DNA of 64,000 bases from Uliginosibacterium flavum (GTDB taxonomy: Bacteria > Pseudomonadota > Gammaproteobacteria > Burkholderiales > Rhodocyclaceae). A program made the position numbers and the translations under genes. Positions 1 through 10,353 of the stretch are shown here, piece after piece. The notes beneath the pieces are model-generated. The model worked only from the letters and a program-made list of their open reading frames with translations, did no database searches and was not told where the DNA came from. The stretch's first letter is position 1. Each line of letters opens with the position of its first letter. The DNA lies in assembly GCF_040566545.1 (NCBI RefSeq), contig NZ_JBEWZI010000012.1:62001-126000 (forward strand), in the 5' to 3' direction.

Positions 1-44
1 CACTGGTGCCGCGAGTTTTTGACTCGTGGCTTTGCTGACTTGAA

Positions 45-1004
45 TCAGGCCCCGCAGCACTTCTTGAACTTCTTGCCGCTGCCACAGGGGCAGGGATCGT
101 TGCGGCCGGTCTTGGGCTCTGCGCGATTCACCAGCTGGGCCATGCTGTCGGCGCCGTCTTCTTCGCTGAATACCGCCCAGTTATCGAGTTCGGCGGCGGC
201 ATCGGTGATGTAGAGCAGGCCGTTGTCGCGCATTTCGCTGCTGACCTCGGTGAAGTCGCGCTGCAGCTCGCTGCGGATGGCGTCCAGATCACCGGCGAAG
301 GATTCGTCCAGCAGATCGTCGGCACACCACTGGGTGATCAGGGCGTCGGCCTCGGTGCAGCAGACATCGCACAGATAACCCACGAGCATGCTGAGGAGTT
401 CGGCCGAGCCATCCTGGCCGGCCAACAAGCGTGCGGCTTCCTGCTCACCGGCCAGCATCAGCAACCTGGCCATTTCGGCGCGATCTTCCTCGCCCTCCAT
501 GGCGCGCACGGCCAGCGCTTCGAGCGCGCCGCTGCGTAGCCAGATGGAGACTTTGGCGTCCCCAGCCAGTTCGAGCAGGGCGGGGATCTGGCCTTCGGCG
601 ACAGCGGCGAGGGCGCGGCCCATCACCGCGCTGGCGAAATCGCCCAGCAATTCTTCACATTCGGCTTCATCCAGCCGGCTCAAGGCGAGCATGGGCTGGA
701 AGGCTTGCGGATCGTGGCGGATGGCCAGCAGGGTGATCAGGTGCAAGTGCAGCGTGGTGCCGGTTTCGCTGATCAGCGCATGGTCGGCGGCGAAGGCTTG
801 CAGCTCTTCGAGCCACAGAGGGGCGAGCCGGTCCTGCGCGAGCAGCGAAAAGCCGATGGCTTCATAGGGAAAGCCGTCGCCGGGATTCTGCAACTTCTCG
901 CGCAGCGACGCCCAAAGCTCGCGCGGCTCGACGGATTCGAGATGGGCGAGGAGTTGGGCGACTGCGTCGTCGGCGTCACCCGGATTTTCGATTTCAGGAT
1001 TCAT
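45..1004 (-). CDS. DUF1186-like protein with C-terminal SEC-C zinc motif
   Basis: 319 aa. The last 20 or so residues form a SEC-C motif (GRNDPCPCGSGKKFKKCC), the CxC...CC zinc-binding tail known from SecA and many stand-alone proteins. The rest is an alpha-helical, acidic, Leu/Ala/Glu-rich domain resembling DUF1186 (HEAT-like) proteins; its function is unknown. The ATG is separated from the thiC stop by one base (TGA-C-ATG), so the two genes are almost certainly co-transcribed and probably translationally coupled. No thiamin-related motif is visible, so the link to thiamin synthesis is positional only. No signal peptide or membrane segment is seen, so it is probably cytoplasmic. Confidence 0.85.
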   Translation of the reverse strand: MNPEIENPGDADDAVAQLLAHLESVEPRELWASLREKLQNPGDGFPYEAIGFSLLAQDRLAPLWLEELQAFAADHALISETGTTLHLHLITLLAIRHDPQAFQPMLALSRLDEAECEELLGDFASAVMGRALAAVAEGQIPALLELAGDAKVSIWLRSGALEALAVRAMEGEEDRAEMARLLMLAGEQEAARLLAGQDGSAELLSMLVGYLCDVCCTEADALITQWCADDLLDESFAGDLDAIRSELQRDFTEVSSEMRDNGLLYITDAAAELDNWAVFSEEDGADSMAQLVNRAEPKTGRNDPCPCGSGKKFKKCCGA

Positions 1005-1005
1005 G

Positions 1006-2919
<1,914 letters not shown>

Positions 2920-2963
2920 GGTGACAACTTCCTCTTGTGGGGCGGGTTGAGCGCGAGGAAGGG

Positions 2964-2981
2964 CGCAGGCGTCTGCCTGCG
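2964..2981 (-). promoter_or_regulatory. hairpin between TPP aptamer and thiC start (possible expression platform)
   Basis: A perfect 7-bp stem (CGCAGGC / GCCTGCG) with a 4-base loop lies directly after the aptamer and about 45 bases before the thiC ATG. There is no U-run, so it is not an intrinsic terminator. It may be part of a translational on/off switch, which is inference. Confidence 0.4.
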
Positions 2982-2983
2982 TC

Positions 2984-3066
2984 GCCTTCCCTACGCCGGC
3001 ATGACCCGGATCAGGTTCCATGGGTGTTTCTCACTATTGGTATTCCCACCAATAGACCCCCAGCGA
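2984..3066 (-). promoter_or_regulatory. TPP riboswitch (THI element) of thiC
   Basis: On the minus strand, in order: the GGGGGTCTATTGGTGG region with a P3 hairpin (CTATTGGT/ACCAATAG), the GTGAGAAACACCC segment, then the invariant GAACCTGATCC(G)GGTCATGCCGGCGTAGGGAA stretch. This is the hallmark of the thiamin pyrophosphate aptamer. It lies 65 bases upstream of the thiC start. High TPP is expected to lower thiC expression. Confidence 0.95.
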
Positions 3067-3109
3067 ATCGTTGCACCATACTGAAATCCGTCGCCCGAGG
3101 CAACCAGCG

Positions 3110-3151
3110 GGCTACTGACAGGCATTCGCTGCCCGAATGCAATCAGTAGCC
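3110..3151. repeat. two-tier inverted repeat in the divergent thiC / lipoprotein gap
   Basis: Outer arms GGCTACTGA / TCAGTAGCC (9 bp, perfect) enclose inner arms GCATTCG / CGAATGC (7 bp, perfect) around a short loop. The gap is divergent, so it is not a terminator of either neighbour. It could be an operator, an attenuator, or the remnant of a small palindromic element. Confidence 0.6.
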
Positions 3152-3232
3152 TGGCCTTTCGTCACCCGCGCTTCAGCTCATACGCGGCCGTGTCGTTAGC
3201 TTCTTATTCACTCTTCGCTCTCAGGCTCACAC

Positions 3233-3811
3233 ATGCACTGGATTCGTCTTTCATTTGCCTTTGCTGCCCTGCAGGTCGTTGCCGCCTGTAGCCTGCTTGA
3301 AGAAAAGCCTGCTCCGGCACCGCCGCCGCAGGCAGCGCCCGCACCTGCTCCGGTGCGCCAGCCGGGTGATGATTTGCCTTACCGCCCCTTGCCACAAGCG
3401 GCGCCCAGGCCTGTTGCGAAGCCGCCCACCGCCGCCACGACAAAGCCCGCCAGGCCAGCTCAGAGCCGTCCAGAGGTGAAGCCAACTGCTTCAGCCGAAG
3501 CAGGCAATGAGGAGTTTGTGCCGCGGGCCGAAGAGCCGTCGCCAGTGCGCACCCCGCCCTCACGTCAGGCCACGAAAAAACCGACTGCTGTCAGCCCGCC
3601 GCGTAACGAGCCGGAGTGGCTACAGGGCTGCAGCGCTCGTCAGCAAAGCGGTGGCGCCGTTCTGTGCGATGCGAATTCCCTGCTCACCCAGCCTTCGGCC
3701 AAGGTGCAGGTATATACGCGCGAACCCTCGCTGGCCCGCAGCACGCCAAGCGGGCCGATCCTGCTGCGGGAGAGCCTGCCCAAGCTGTATCGCTTCTTTG
3801 TGTTGCCCTGA
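3233..3811 (+). CDS. proline-rich hypothetical lipoprotein
   Basis: 192 aa. N-terminal signal peptide with lipobox VVAAC (Cys at about residue 19), then a long Pro/Ala-rich low-complexity stretch (about residues 24-125) that looks like a periplasmic spacer. A short C-terminal part follows, with two cysteines (LQGCSARQ; AVLCDANS) that could form a disulfide. I recognise no catalytic domain. It is transcribed divergently from thiC and followed by a copy of the dispersed palindromic repeat. An outer-membrane or periplasmic lipoprotein is the likely class; the role is unknown. Confidence 0.7.
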   Translation: MHWIRLSFAFAALQVVAACSLLEEKPAPAPPPQAAPAPAPVRQPGDDLPYRPLPQAAPRPVAKPPTAATTKPARPAQSRPEVKPTASAEAGNEEFVPRAEEPSPVRTPPSRQATKKPTAVSPPRNEPEWLQGCSARQQSGGAVLCDANSLLTQPSAKVQVYTREPSLARSTPSGPILLRESLPKLYRFFVLP

Positions 3812-3839
3812 GAGGGCGAAAGCGTTATCTCAGGCACCT

Positions 3840-3913
3840 GCCTGAAGACCCTTTCCCCGCTTGGCTCTTCAGCATGCCTGCCTGAAGAAGTCCTACAGGA
3901 GCGGCTCTTCAGG
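3840..3913 (+). repeat. dispersed palindromic repeat, copy 1
   Basis: Starts GCCTGAAG, centre CTTGGCTCTTCAGCATGCC, ends GCGGCTCTTCAGG. It lies between two converging gene ends. The right arm continues into a copy of the sbcB 3' end (see the direct-repeat entry at 3907-3940). Confidence 0.8.
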
Positions 3914-4237
3914 TATCAGTCCAGCGGCGGCGCAATCGCCCGGAACCACGCCCGAGTAGGTGAATGGCAATCCGCTGCCCGTTCCACCCGGGATAGCCGC
4001 AAGCGGCCAGCGAGTGCTGGCGAACGCCCAGCCATTCCTGGCGTTCAGCGTATCGCCTGCACTGAAGTCATAACACACCACGGAAGCAACTGCACTGCCG
4101 CCCGAGCTGGCGGACGCATTGCTGGAAGTGGCGACAGATGCCGTGCTGCTGCTTGTGACTCCTTCCCCAATACTACCCTCACGTCCATTACCGCCGCCCG
4201 CGCCGCCGCAGGCTGCGAGGCTCGCAGTCAGCATCAA
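3893..4237 (-). pseudogene. truncated polyserine lipoprotein, paralogue of the next gene
   Basis: The 114-aa frame has a shortened signal sequence (SLAACGG lipobox only 10 residues from the start), a Ser-rich linker, and about 45 residues that match the lipoprotein at 4356-5519: CYDFSAGDTLNARNGWAF here against LYDFTAGDTLAAKNGWRF there. The match stops abruptly. The last 15 codons are not lipoprotein but the sbcB 3' terminus and dispersed repeat read in another frame. It therefore looks truncated at both ends by recombination and is probably non-functional. Translation would stop inside the repeat. Confidence 0.75.
3907..3940 (+). repeat. direct repeat: duplicated sbcB 3' end, left copy
   Basis: 34 bases matching 8710-8743 at 32 positions. 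In the right copy these bases are the last codons and stop of exonuclease I plus the adjoining repeat arm. The two copies flank the whole lipoprotein block. Confidence 0.85.
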
Positions 4238-4355
4238 GCCTCAGGGAAAGCACCTTACCCAACGTGCCGGCAAGTAGCGGGGACCATGACGGCCCGATGT
4301 TGGTTTGCGGGAAGGCGTCTGCATCTGCTCTGGTCTCTGCTGAGTGATTTGTGAA

Positions 4356-5519
4356 TCAAGGCAGGTCAGCAGGTTTGCTGGCAAACAACTCGAGCCGACT
4401 GATGTGGAAAGTAGTCGGCGTGTCGTAACCGGTGTTGGAGTAGCCCATCAGATAGCCGCGCTGCCATTTTTGCTGGTCACCTGCCAGGTTGGTCGGGCGG
4501 TCGAGGTCTGCGTTACGGATGTCATGGCGCAGCGTGAAGGATGACTCGCCCTCGTAGCGAACCCAGGTTTGCAGCAAACCATCCTTGGCGCCAGCTTGGG
4601 AGGCGTAACGCACATGCACGGCCAGATCCAGATATCTGCCTCGATGAGCCTGGGTGAAGAGCTTGCCGCCGGGTATCCCGCCGATGTTGGTGCGCGTCGT
4701 ATCCGAAGGTGAGCCGGAGTTCCGATAGCCTGCGGTGAGCACAGCATCCTTGCTGTTACCGAAGGTCCAGTCCGATAGTGCGCCGAGGATCACTGTGGGC
4801 CCCGAGCCATTCTGTGAGTACTGGTCGACCCACAGTGCCATGATTTTGTCGCCACCCCACACCGTTTTGCCGGTGCTGGGCAGCGTAGTGTTGTTGACGG
4901 TGTTCCGGATAGTGCGTAGTGCACTGCTGCTCCCCCAGATGTCATACGCCGACTTCTCGGCCCAACGCACGAAGACATGGTTGCTGGCGATGGAAGAAAT
5001 CAGCCCTGTCGACACCCCGTCGTGCGCCACGACCGTGTCGCCTACCTTCCAGCCTGCTGCAGCCGCGTTGGCAACAGCGATCTGGGTGTTATGGCGCATT
5101 TCGTAATTGGCGGGCTGATGCAGGCGCACGCGCAACCACAGCGCATCCTGAGGCGGCATGTCGAATCGCATCTCGGCGTTATTGGGGTACACGCCATCCG
5201 CCGTGGCCTGATAGGCGAAGGGCAGGCCAACGGCCTGGCTGCCCGGCACGGCGGCCAGTGCCCAGTTCTCGTGAAAGCGCCACCCGTTCTTGGCGGCGAG
5301 GGTGTCGCCCGCCGTAAAGTCATACAGCACCGAGGGCGCCACCGCGCCGCTGTTCGCACTGGAGGACGCCCCGCTTGAAGAGCCGCTGGCGGCGGTGCCA
5401 CCGCCACCACCACCGCAGGCTTGCAGCAGGCTGCACAGTAGGCCTGCCGCCAAAAGGCGCAACTGCGCGCCATTTGGCCGGTCAGTACGGGAGTGATGCT
5501 GTGTGGTCATCGTGGGCAT
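4356..5519 (-). CDS. secreted lipoprotein, polyserine linker, possible lectin/lyase-like domain
   Basis: 387 aa (alternative ATG at 5510). Signal peptide with lipobox LLQAC followed by a run of glycines, then a Ser/Gly-rich linker (to about residue 65). A roughly 310-residue domain follows, rich in Trp, Tyr and Asn (YDFTAGDTLAAKNGW; RGYLMGYSNTGYD). This composition and layout fit beta-sandwich carbohydrate-binding or polysaccharide-lyase-like proteins, but I cannot name a family. It runs in the same direction as two more polyserine lipoproteins just upstream (22-bp and 27-bp gaps), so the three probably form one operon for surface polysaccharide handling. Confidence 0.75.
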   Translation of the reverse strand: MPTMTTQHHSRTDRPNGAQLRLLAAGLLCSLLQACGGGGGGTAASGSSSGASSSANSGAVAPSVLYDFTAGDTLAAKNGWRFHENWALAAVPGSQAVGLPFAYQATADGVYPNNAEMRFDMPPQDALWLRVRLHQPANYEMRHNTQIAVANAAAAGWKVGDTVVAHDGVSTGLISSIASNHVFVRWAEKSAYDIWGSSSALRTIRNTVNNTTLPSTGKTVWGGDKIMALWVDQYSQNGSGPTVILGALSDWTFGNSKDAVLTAGYRNSGSPSDTTRTNIGGIPGGKLFTQAHRGRYLDLAVHVRYASQAGAKDGLLQTWVRYEGESSFTLRHDIRNADLDRPTNLAGDQQKWQRGYLMGYSNTGYDTPTTFHISRLELFASKPADLP

Positions 5520-5540
5520 GAATGGTGTTTTTCGTCTTCA

Positions 5541-6731
5541 TCAGGGCAGGGTGATCGGCCAAGCATTCGACACCGCGCCGCTCGCGTCGACCACGTAGAG
5601 CCAAGCCGCCCCTGCAGCCAAGCCGCTGCGCAGCAAGGGGGCGGTAATGCTGTTGCCGGACCAGGCGCTGGCTGGCAGGGGGATGCGTTGGGTGCTGGCG
5701 GACCAGCTCGCGGCATTAGCCAGCACGAGGCGCGCACGGCTGGTATCGAGGTAATGATCGTCGTACCAGACGCTCACGCCATTCGTGCTGCCCGGGTTGA
5801 GCCAGTAGTCCATGCCGATCACGAGGTAGCTGCAGTTCAGCACATGCGTGGCATCGCTGCGCACCTGCAAGGCCGTGCGGTTGATCTGCAGATTGCCATT
5901 CACCCAGGTGAGGTGCTGACCATTGCTCTGGCCGATGTCGTTGAGGCGGTAGTACTCCTCGACCTGGAACCAAGTGTCCTCCTTGAGCGGAAGCACTGTG
6001 CCGCTGCCCATGTGAGCCTCGCCCGCCCAGCCTTCGTCGCGCGTTCCGTCACGGCGCAAGATGCCGCCCTGCACGCCACCGGCCAGCGTCTTGTCGCTGT
6101 CATAACGATTGGCGCTCGGGCCCATCGGGTAATAGCTCGAATAGAACTTCGGGCTGCCGCCATAGCAGTCGCCACTCACTTCCATGCCGCTGCGGTTGAA
6201 CTTGAGCTGCGCGATGCGCCCACCATTGCTGCGGAACTTGATGCGGTAGCTGAGGTACAGCTCCTGGCTGCTGAAGCCACGTACCGCGATATGCGGGAAG
6301 GATTCCTCGACCGAACCCTCCGGCGAGGCTGGCCCCGCATGTGACTGGTGCAGCAGGGACTTGCTGCCGCTGAATGCCGCCGAGGCATCTACCGTCGTCG
6401 TGCCGCCAAAGCCGCCGTAGTTGTGATAGCCGAAGCTCGCAGGGGCGGCCCCTGTTGTGCGGCCATCGAAGTCTTCGAACTTCAGTGGCGCGGTTTGCGT
6501 CCGGCTGCCAAAACCAGTGCCCGTGACGGTCACGCTGTTCGCACTCACGCTTGCCGCGCTGATGGCCAGGCCGGCGCCTGCACCACTGGAGGAGCTGGAG
6601 GATGAGCTGCTTGAGGAGGCACTGACGGCGGCCTCCTGTCCGGTGCCACCGCCACCTCCACCCCCACAGGCGACCAGCACACAGAGCGACAGCAGGCAGG
6701 GAAACAGATGGGCCGGAGCAGAATGGGACAT
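5541..6731 (-). CDS. secreted lipoprotein, polyserine linker, lectin-like domain
   Basis: 396 aa. Start chosen at 6731: it gives a clean signal peptide with lipobox VLVAC, whereas the in-frame extension to 6929 runs into the neighbouring gene. After the lipid cysteine come seven glycines and a polyserine linker. A short IPT/TIG-like segment follows (AISAASVSANSVTVTGTGFG), then a large domain beginning LKFEDFDGRTTGAAP that contains alternating aromatic/beta motifs (LYLSYRIKFRSNGGRIAQLKF; VWYDDHYLDTS). These are typical of concanavalin-like polysaccharide lyases and binding proteins. The exact family and substrate are unknown. Probably outer-membrane or surface attached. Confidence 0.75.
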   Translation of the reverse strand: MSHSAPAHLFPCLLSLCVLVACGGGGGGGTGQEAAVSASSSSSSSSSSSGAGAGLAISAASVSANSVTVTGTGFGSRTQTAPLKFEDFDGRTTGAAPASFGYHNYGGFGGTTTVDASAAFSGSKSLLHQSHAGPASPEGSVEESFPHIAVRGFSSQELYLSYRIKFRSNGGRIAQLKFNRSGMEVSGDCYGGSPKFYSSYYPMGPSANRYDSDKTLAGGVQGGILRRDGTRDEGWAGEAHMGSGTVLPLKEDTWFQVEEYYRLNDIGQSNGQHLTWVNGNLQINRTALQVRSDATHVLNCSYLVIGMDYWLNPGSTNGVSVWYDDHYLDTSRARLVLANAASWSASTQRIPLPASAWSGNSITAPLLRSGLAAGAAWLYVVDASGAVSNAWPITLP

Positions 6732-6757
6732 GGTGACACTCGCTGAAAGAAACGGAC

Positions 6758-8504
6758 TCAAGGCAACTGGTAACCGCGCGTGCCACGCAGTGCATCGCCC
6801 GCGGGCAAGCCCGTGAGGGGACCGCTGCCCGTCAGCGCGCTGCTCGCGCTGATGGTGCTGCCCGAGGCGGCCGCATCGAATCCATACGTGCCCTGCCAGA
6901 CCGCCCAGCTCATGTCGTTGCCGCTGCACTCGCTATCCTTGAAGGCGAGGCTGTTGCTGCTCTCGATGAAGTTGGCTGCCACCGCAAGCTGGGTGGCCAG
7001 TCCAGCGGGGCGACTTTGGCAGGAAAGACCGCCATATGGACTCAGACTGCCGTTGCTGATGATGTTGTGGCTGATGCGTGTCCCCGCGCTGTTGGGTTGG
7101 AAAGGCCCCCAGCCCAGGCCGATGCGGTGCTTGACGACAGTATTGTGGTGCACATCGTGGTTGCGCATGGAGCAGGTCGCCTGAAAGCACTGCACGCCCA
7201 GATGGATGCCTGCGTTGACGAGCAGGTTGTGGTGGATGTGCACGTTGGCCGAGTTGTCCTGGGCGGAAACCTGTATGCCCATGGGATTGCGGTTGGTGTC
7301 CGAGAAGGCAATGTAGTTCTCGCGGTAGGTGTTGTACTGCGAGTTGTCCTTGTCGTGGAATCCACCGTTCACCTTGCCCAGGTTCAGCTGGTTGTTCTCG
7401 AGCAGCGATTCGCCCGCATCGAACCAGGTGGTGGCGTAGCCGTTGCCGATGTAGGTGCCGAAATCGTTCTCCTGGATCAGGAACTTGTGTCGCCAGGCCG
7501 AGCTGGTGTCTCCCCAGCCATGGATGAACGCAGGGTTCTCACTGTTGTTGGTGGATTGGCCATCCAGAAACCGCACGTTGCGGATCACCAAGCCGGCCTT
7601 GCTCGGATCGCTGATGATGCCCCACTGCGTGACGCCCGTGATGTCGAAACCCTCGATACGCGCGGCAGGGGCGGTGTTGCTGCTGACGACGATATTGGCG
7701 GCCTTGTTGAGGTTCAGCGTGACCACCTCGTCCGGGTAGGCGAGAAACTGCTTGGCCTTGGTGTCGTAGACCTTGATGTTGCCGGGCAGGTAGGTCCCCT
7801 TGCGCAAAACGATGGCTTGATTGGGGCTGGAGCTGGCCAGCGCATAGGCCAGGGTTTTGTAGGGTGCCGCCAGGGTGCCGCCCCCTGCGGCGTCGTTGCC
7901 GTTGAGTGCCACTAAGAGGAAGCGAGAGGCTGCAGACTCGATCATGAAGCTCTGCTCCAGCATCTTCTGCGTGGCACCGCTGTCGCGGATCTCAAGCGTC
8001 AGTACGTAGCTGCCCTCGCTGGCGGGGGTGAAGCGCACCGTGCCGCGCCGAACTTTGCGTCACACAACGCACAAACACCGGGCTGCCATCGGCCGGCACT
8101 GTGTTGACTGCATCCGATACCGCGCAAACCTGACCCGAGGGTTGTGCTGTGATGCGCAAATCAAGTGGAGCGCTCGCCGCCACTTGAGGGGTGAAAGTGT
8201 AGGGCTGATTGAGCGTGGCGATCAGCGTGCTGGCGCCATGTGTCAGCTTGACTTGCGCCCCCAGCGCCAGACCTTGCACGCGTACGTTCAAGGCCGTCAA
8301 ACCGGAGCTACTGCCGCCACCGGAACTGCTGCTGGAGCTGGAGCTGGAGCTTGACGAGCTTGAGCTGGTAGATGCGTTGCTTGAGGACGAAGCGCCGTTT
8401 TCGCCACCACCACCTCCGCCGCCACAGGCCGTCAGCAGCAATAGCGAAGCCAGCAGGTTCAGGCTTGAGACGATACCAGGAGCAAGGCTTGGAAGGTTTT
8501 TCAT
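6758..8504 (-). pseudogene. polyserine lipoprotein with right-handed beta-helix domain, frameshifted
   Basis: Two overlapping frames make one gene. The 5' part (8504 down to about 8050) encodes a signal peptide with lipobox LLTAC, a glycine run, a Ser-rich linker and a domain ending VFVRCVTQSSA. The 3' part (from about 8045 down) continues in another frame with RGTVRFTPASEGSYVLTLEI and then a pectate-lyase-like right-handed beta-helix of about 370 residues with repeated asparagine ladders (IHHNLLVNAG; RISHNIISNG). Restoring one C in the GCGCGGC tract near 8044-8050 joins the frames into about 580 aa. Either a true frameshift, slippage variation, or a sequencing error. Expected role if intact: surface polysaccharide lyase or epimerase-like protein. 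Confidence 0.75.
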
Positions 8505-8642
8505 CGGGGCACGCGGGGCTTTGAGCGGTGGCGCAGTCTAAAGCCAGCCGCCATCGGACAAGCTGAGACGCCGCCCGCCGGTGCGGCCATTTGTTCGAGC
8601 GGCAGACTTTGGACATTTGCGGCGCTCATCCGCAGACGTGAA

Positions 8643-8717
8643 GGCTGCAGAGCCGCACCCTGCCTTGCTCTTCAGCACACAAGTCTGAAGAGGCCCGACC
8701 GATGCGGTTCTTCAGGC
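8643..8717 (+). repeat. dispersed palindromic repeat, copy 2
   Basis: Left arm GCTGCAGAGCCGCAC, centre CCTTGCTCTTCAGCACAC, right arm ATGCGGTTCTTCAGGC. It lies between the frameshifted lipoprotein start and the sbcB stop. Confidence 0.8.
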
Positions 8718-8743
8718 ATCAGTCCAGCGGCGGTGCAATCGCC
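8710..8743 (+). repeat. direct repeat: sbcB 3' end, right (parent) copy
   Basis: Contains the last codons and stop of sbcB and the adjoining arm of the palindromic repeat. 32 of 34 bases match 3907-3940. Confidence 0.85.
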
Positions 8744-10152
8744 TCGGCGTAGTCGTAGAGCGCGCCGAGAATTGCCTCGCCGCGTTCATCCGCGGTTTCG
8801 CTGAGGGTGTCGATCTGCTCGAAGAAGGCCGCCAGCGAACGCGCGCCGCTCACGCCTTCGTGCAGACAGGCGCTGCGATGGGCTTGCCAGCGTGCCTGTT
8901 CGGTCTCGCTCAGGCTGGCCGGGAAGTTGCGCGCACGATAGCGGAAGAGGAGTTCTTCGAGGCGCGCATCCTGAAAACTGACGCGCTCCTTGCCGAGTTT
9001 TTCCGGGCTCAAGCCGCGCAACTGGTTCAGGGTGCGCCGGTCGCCGTTGCCGACAAAGCCGCCGTACAAATCTTCATCGACGTCAGCGCTTCCTTCGCCT
9101 GCCGGGCGCAGGAACACGACGGCCCATTTGGCCGTCAGGGCCGGGCGGCTGCGGGCAATCTCGGCGTGTGCCAGCGCCTGAGGGATGTCGATGGCCCAAC
9201 GCGCAATCACCTCGGGGCTGAGGATCTTCAGATTGCTGACCACAATCGGCGACTTGTTGATGTGGATGGTCTTCACCGGGAGTCGGCTGACGCCTTCGGG
9301 CAGATCGGCGGCCTTGCTGAACATGCGCAGGCGGATCTCGTCGGCCGATAGCGTGGTGAGCTCGCTTGGGTCGAAAGCCAGATCCCAGACGATGATTTCG
9401 TTCTTGTTCGTCGGATGCTGGGCCAGCGGCCAGACGATGGCCATGCAGCCGCGTTCCGGGCCGAACATGCCGGAGATGTGCAGCAGCGGCTTGGGGTTGA
9501 TCAGGTCGATTTCCTTGAGCACGGCATCCTTCTTGCGCAGCGCCAGACAGAAATCCCACAGCTTGGGCTGCTTCAACTTGATCAGCCGGGCCAGCGCGAT
9601 GGTGGCGTGTACGTCGGAGAGCGCATCGTGCGCAGCTTCGTGGGCGAGGCCGTTGGCCTTGGTGAGGTGTTCGAGCTTGAAGGAGGGGCGGCCGTCTTCA
9701 TGCTTGGGCCATTCGATGCCCTCGGGGCGCAGCGCCCAGGTGGTGCGCACCACGTCAAGCAGATCCCAGCGCCCGCACTCGTTCTGCCACTCGCGCGCAT
9801 ACGGGTCGATCAGGTTGCGCCAGAACATGAAGCGCGTGACTTCGTCGTCGAAGCGGATGGTGTTGTAGCCGACGCCGACCGTACCGGGTTCCGCCAGCGC
9901 GGCTTCGATGGCAGCGGCGAACTGGTGCTCGGGCAGGCCTTGCTCGACACAGGTTTGCGGCAGGATGCCGGTGAGCAGGCAGGACTCGGGATCGGGCAGG
10001 TAATCCGGCGCGGGCTGGCAATAGATCATCAGCGGCGCGCCGATCTCGTTCAGATCGGCATCGGTGCGAATGCCGGCAAACTGCGCCGGGCGATCACGCC
10101 GGGTGTTGATGCCGAAGGTTTCGTAGTCGTGCCAGTAGAAGGTGGTGGGCAT
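8719..10152 (-). CDS. sbcB: exodeoxyribonuclease I
   Basis: 477 aa, against 475 in E. coli. Degrades single-stranded DNA 3' to 5' in recombination and mismatch repair. The DEDDh exonuclease domain is at the N-terminus (YWHDYETFGINTRRDRPAQF gives Asp/Glu; VGYNTIRFDDEV; AHDALSDVHATIALARL contains the catalytic His/Asp), followed by the ExoI SH3-like and helical domains. The ATG at 10152 is chosen because MPTTFYWHDYETFG matches family N-termini; an extension to 10185 is unlikely. Its 3' end is duplicated at 3907-3940. It is flanked on both sides by dispersed repeats. Confidence 0.96.
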   Translation of the reverse strand: MPTTFYWHDYETFGINTRRDRPAQFAGIRTDADLNEIGAPLMIYCQPAPDYLPDPESCLLTGILPQTCVEQGLPEHQFAAAIEAALAEPGTVGVGYNTIRFDDEVTRFMFWRNLIDPYAREWQNECGRWDLLDVVRTTWALRPEGIEWPKHEDGRPSFKLEHLTKANGLAHEAAHDALSDVHATIALARLIKLKQPKLWDFCLALRKKDAVLKEIDLINPKPLLHISGMFGPERGCMAIVWPLAQHPTNKNEIIVWDLAFDPSELTTLSADEIRLRMFSKAADLPEGVSRLPVKTIHINKSPIVVSNLKILSPEVIARWAIDIPQALAHAEIARSRPALTAKWAVVFLRPAGEGSADVDEDLYGGFVGNGDRRTLNQLRGLSPEKLGKERVSFQDARLEELLFRYRARNFPASLSETEQARWQAHRSACLHEGVSGARSLAAFFEQIDTLSETADERGEAILGALYDYAEAIAPPLD

Positions 10153-10195
10153 GGCGGCGCGCGGGACGATTGAGGATGGGCGCATTCTACGGGAA

Positions 10196-10285
10196 GCCTG
10201 AGGACTCTTCGCAGAGCCGCGCCCTGCCTTGCTCTTCAGACAGGCTAGCTGTACAGCGAGGTGCGGTGCGACTCTACAGCTCAGG
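10196..10285 (+). repeat. dispersed palindromic repeat, copy 3
   Basis: GCCTGAGGACTCTTCGCAGAGCCGCGCC at the left, centre CCTTGCTCTTCAGACAGG, right arm GTGCGACTCTACAGCTCAGGC. Longer left arm than most copies. Between sbcB start and pta terminator. Confidence 0.7.
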
Positions 10286-10295
10286 CGGTGGCGGG

Positions 10296-10327
10296 ATAAA
10301 AAACAAGCGGCCCTCCGAAGAGGGCCG
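10296..10327 (-). terminator. rho-independent terminator of pta
   Basis: On the minus strand an 8-bp GC-rich stem (CGGCCCTC / GAGGGCCG) with a TTCG tetraloop is followed shortly by a T-run. It lies 26 bases after the pta stop. Confidence 0.85.
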
Positions 10328-10353
10328 TTCGTTGTGCTTCTGCAGGCTATTGC

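Noticed and set aside
3893..8743. Lipoprotein block as an integrative element with attL/attR
   Set aside because: The direct repeats fit, but there is no integrase, excisionase or mobilisation gene between them, so I only report the repeats.
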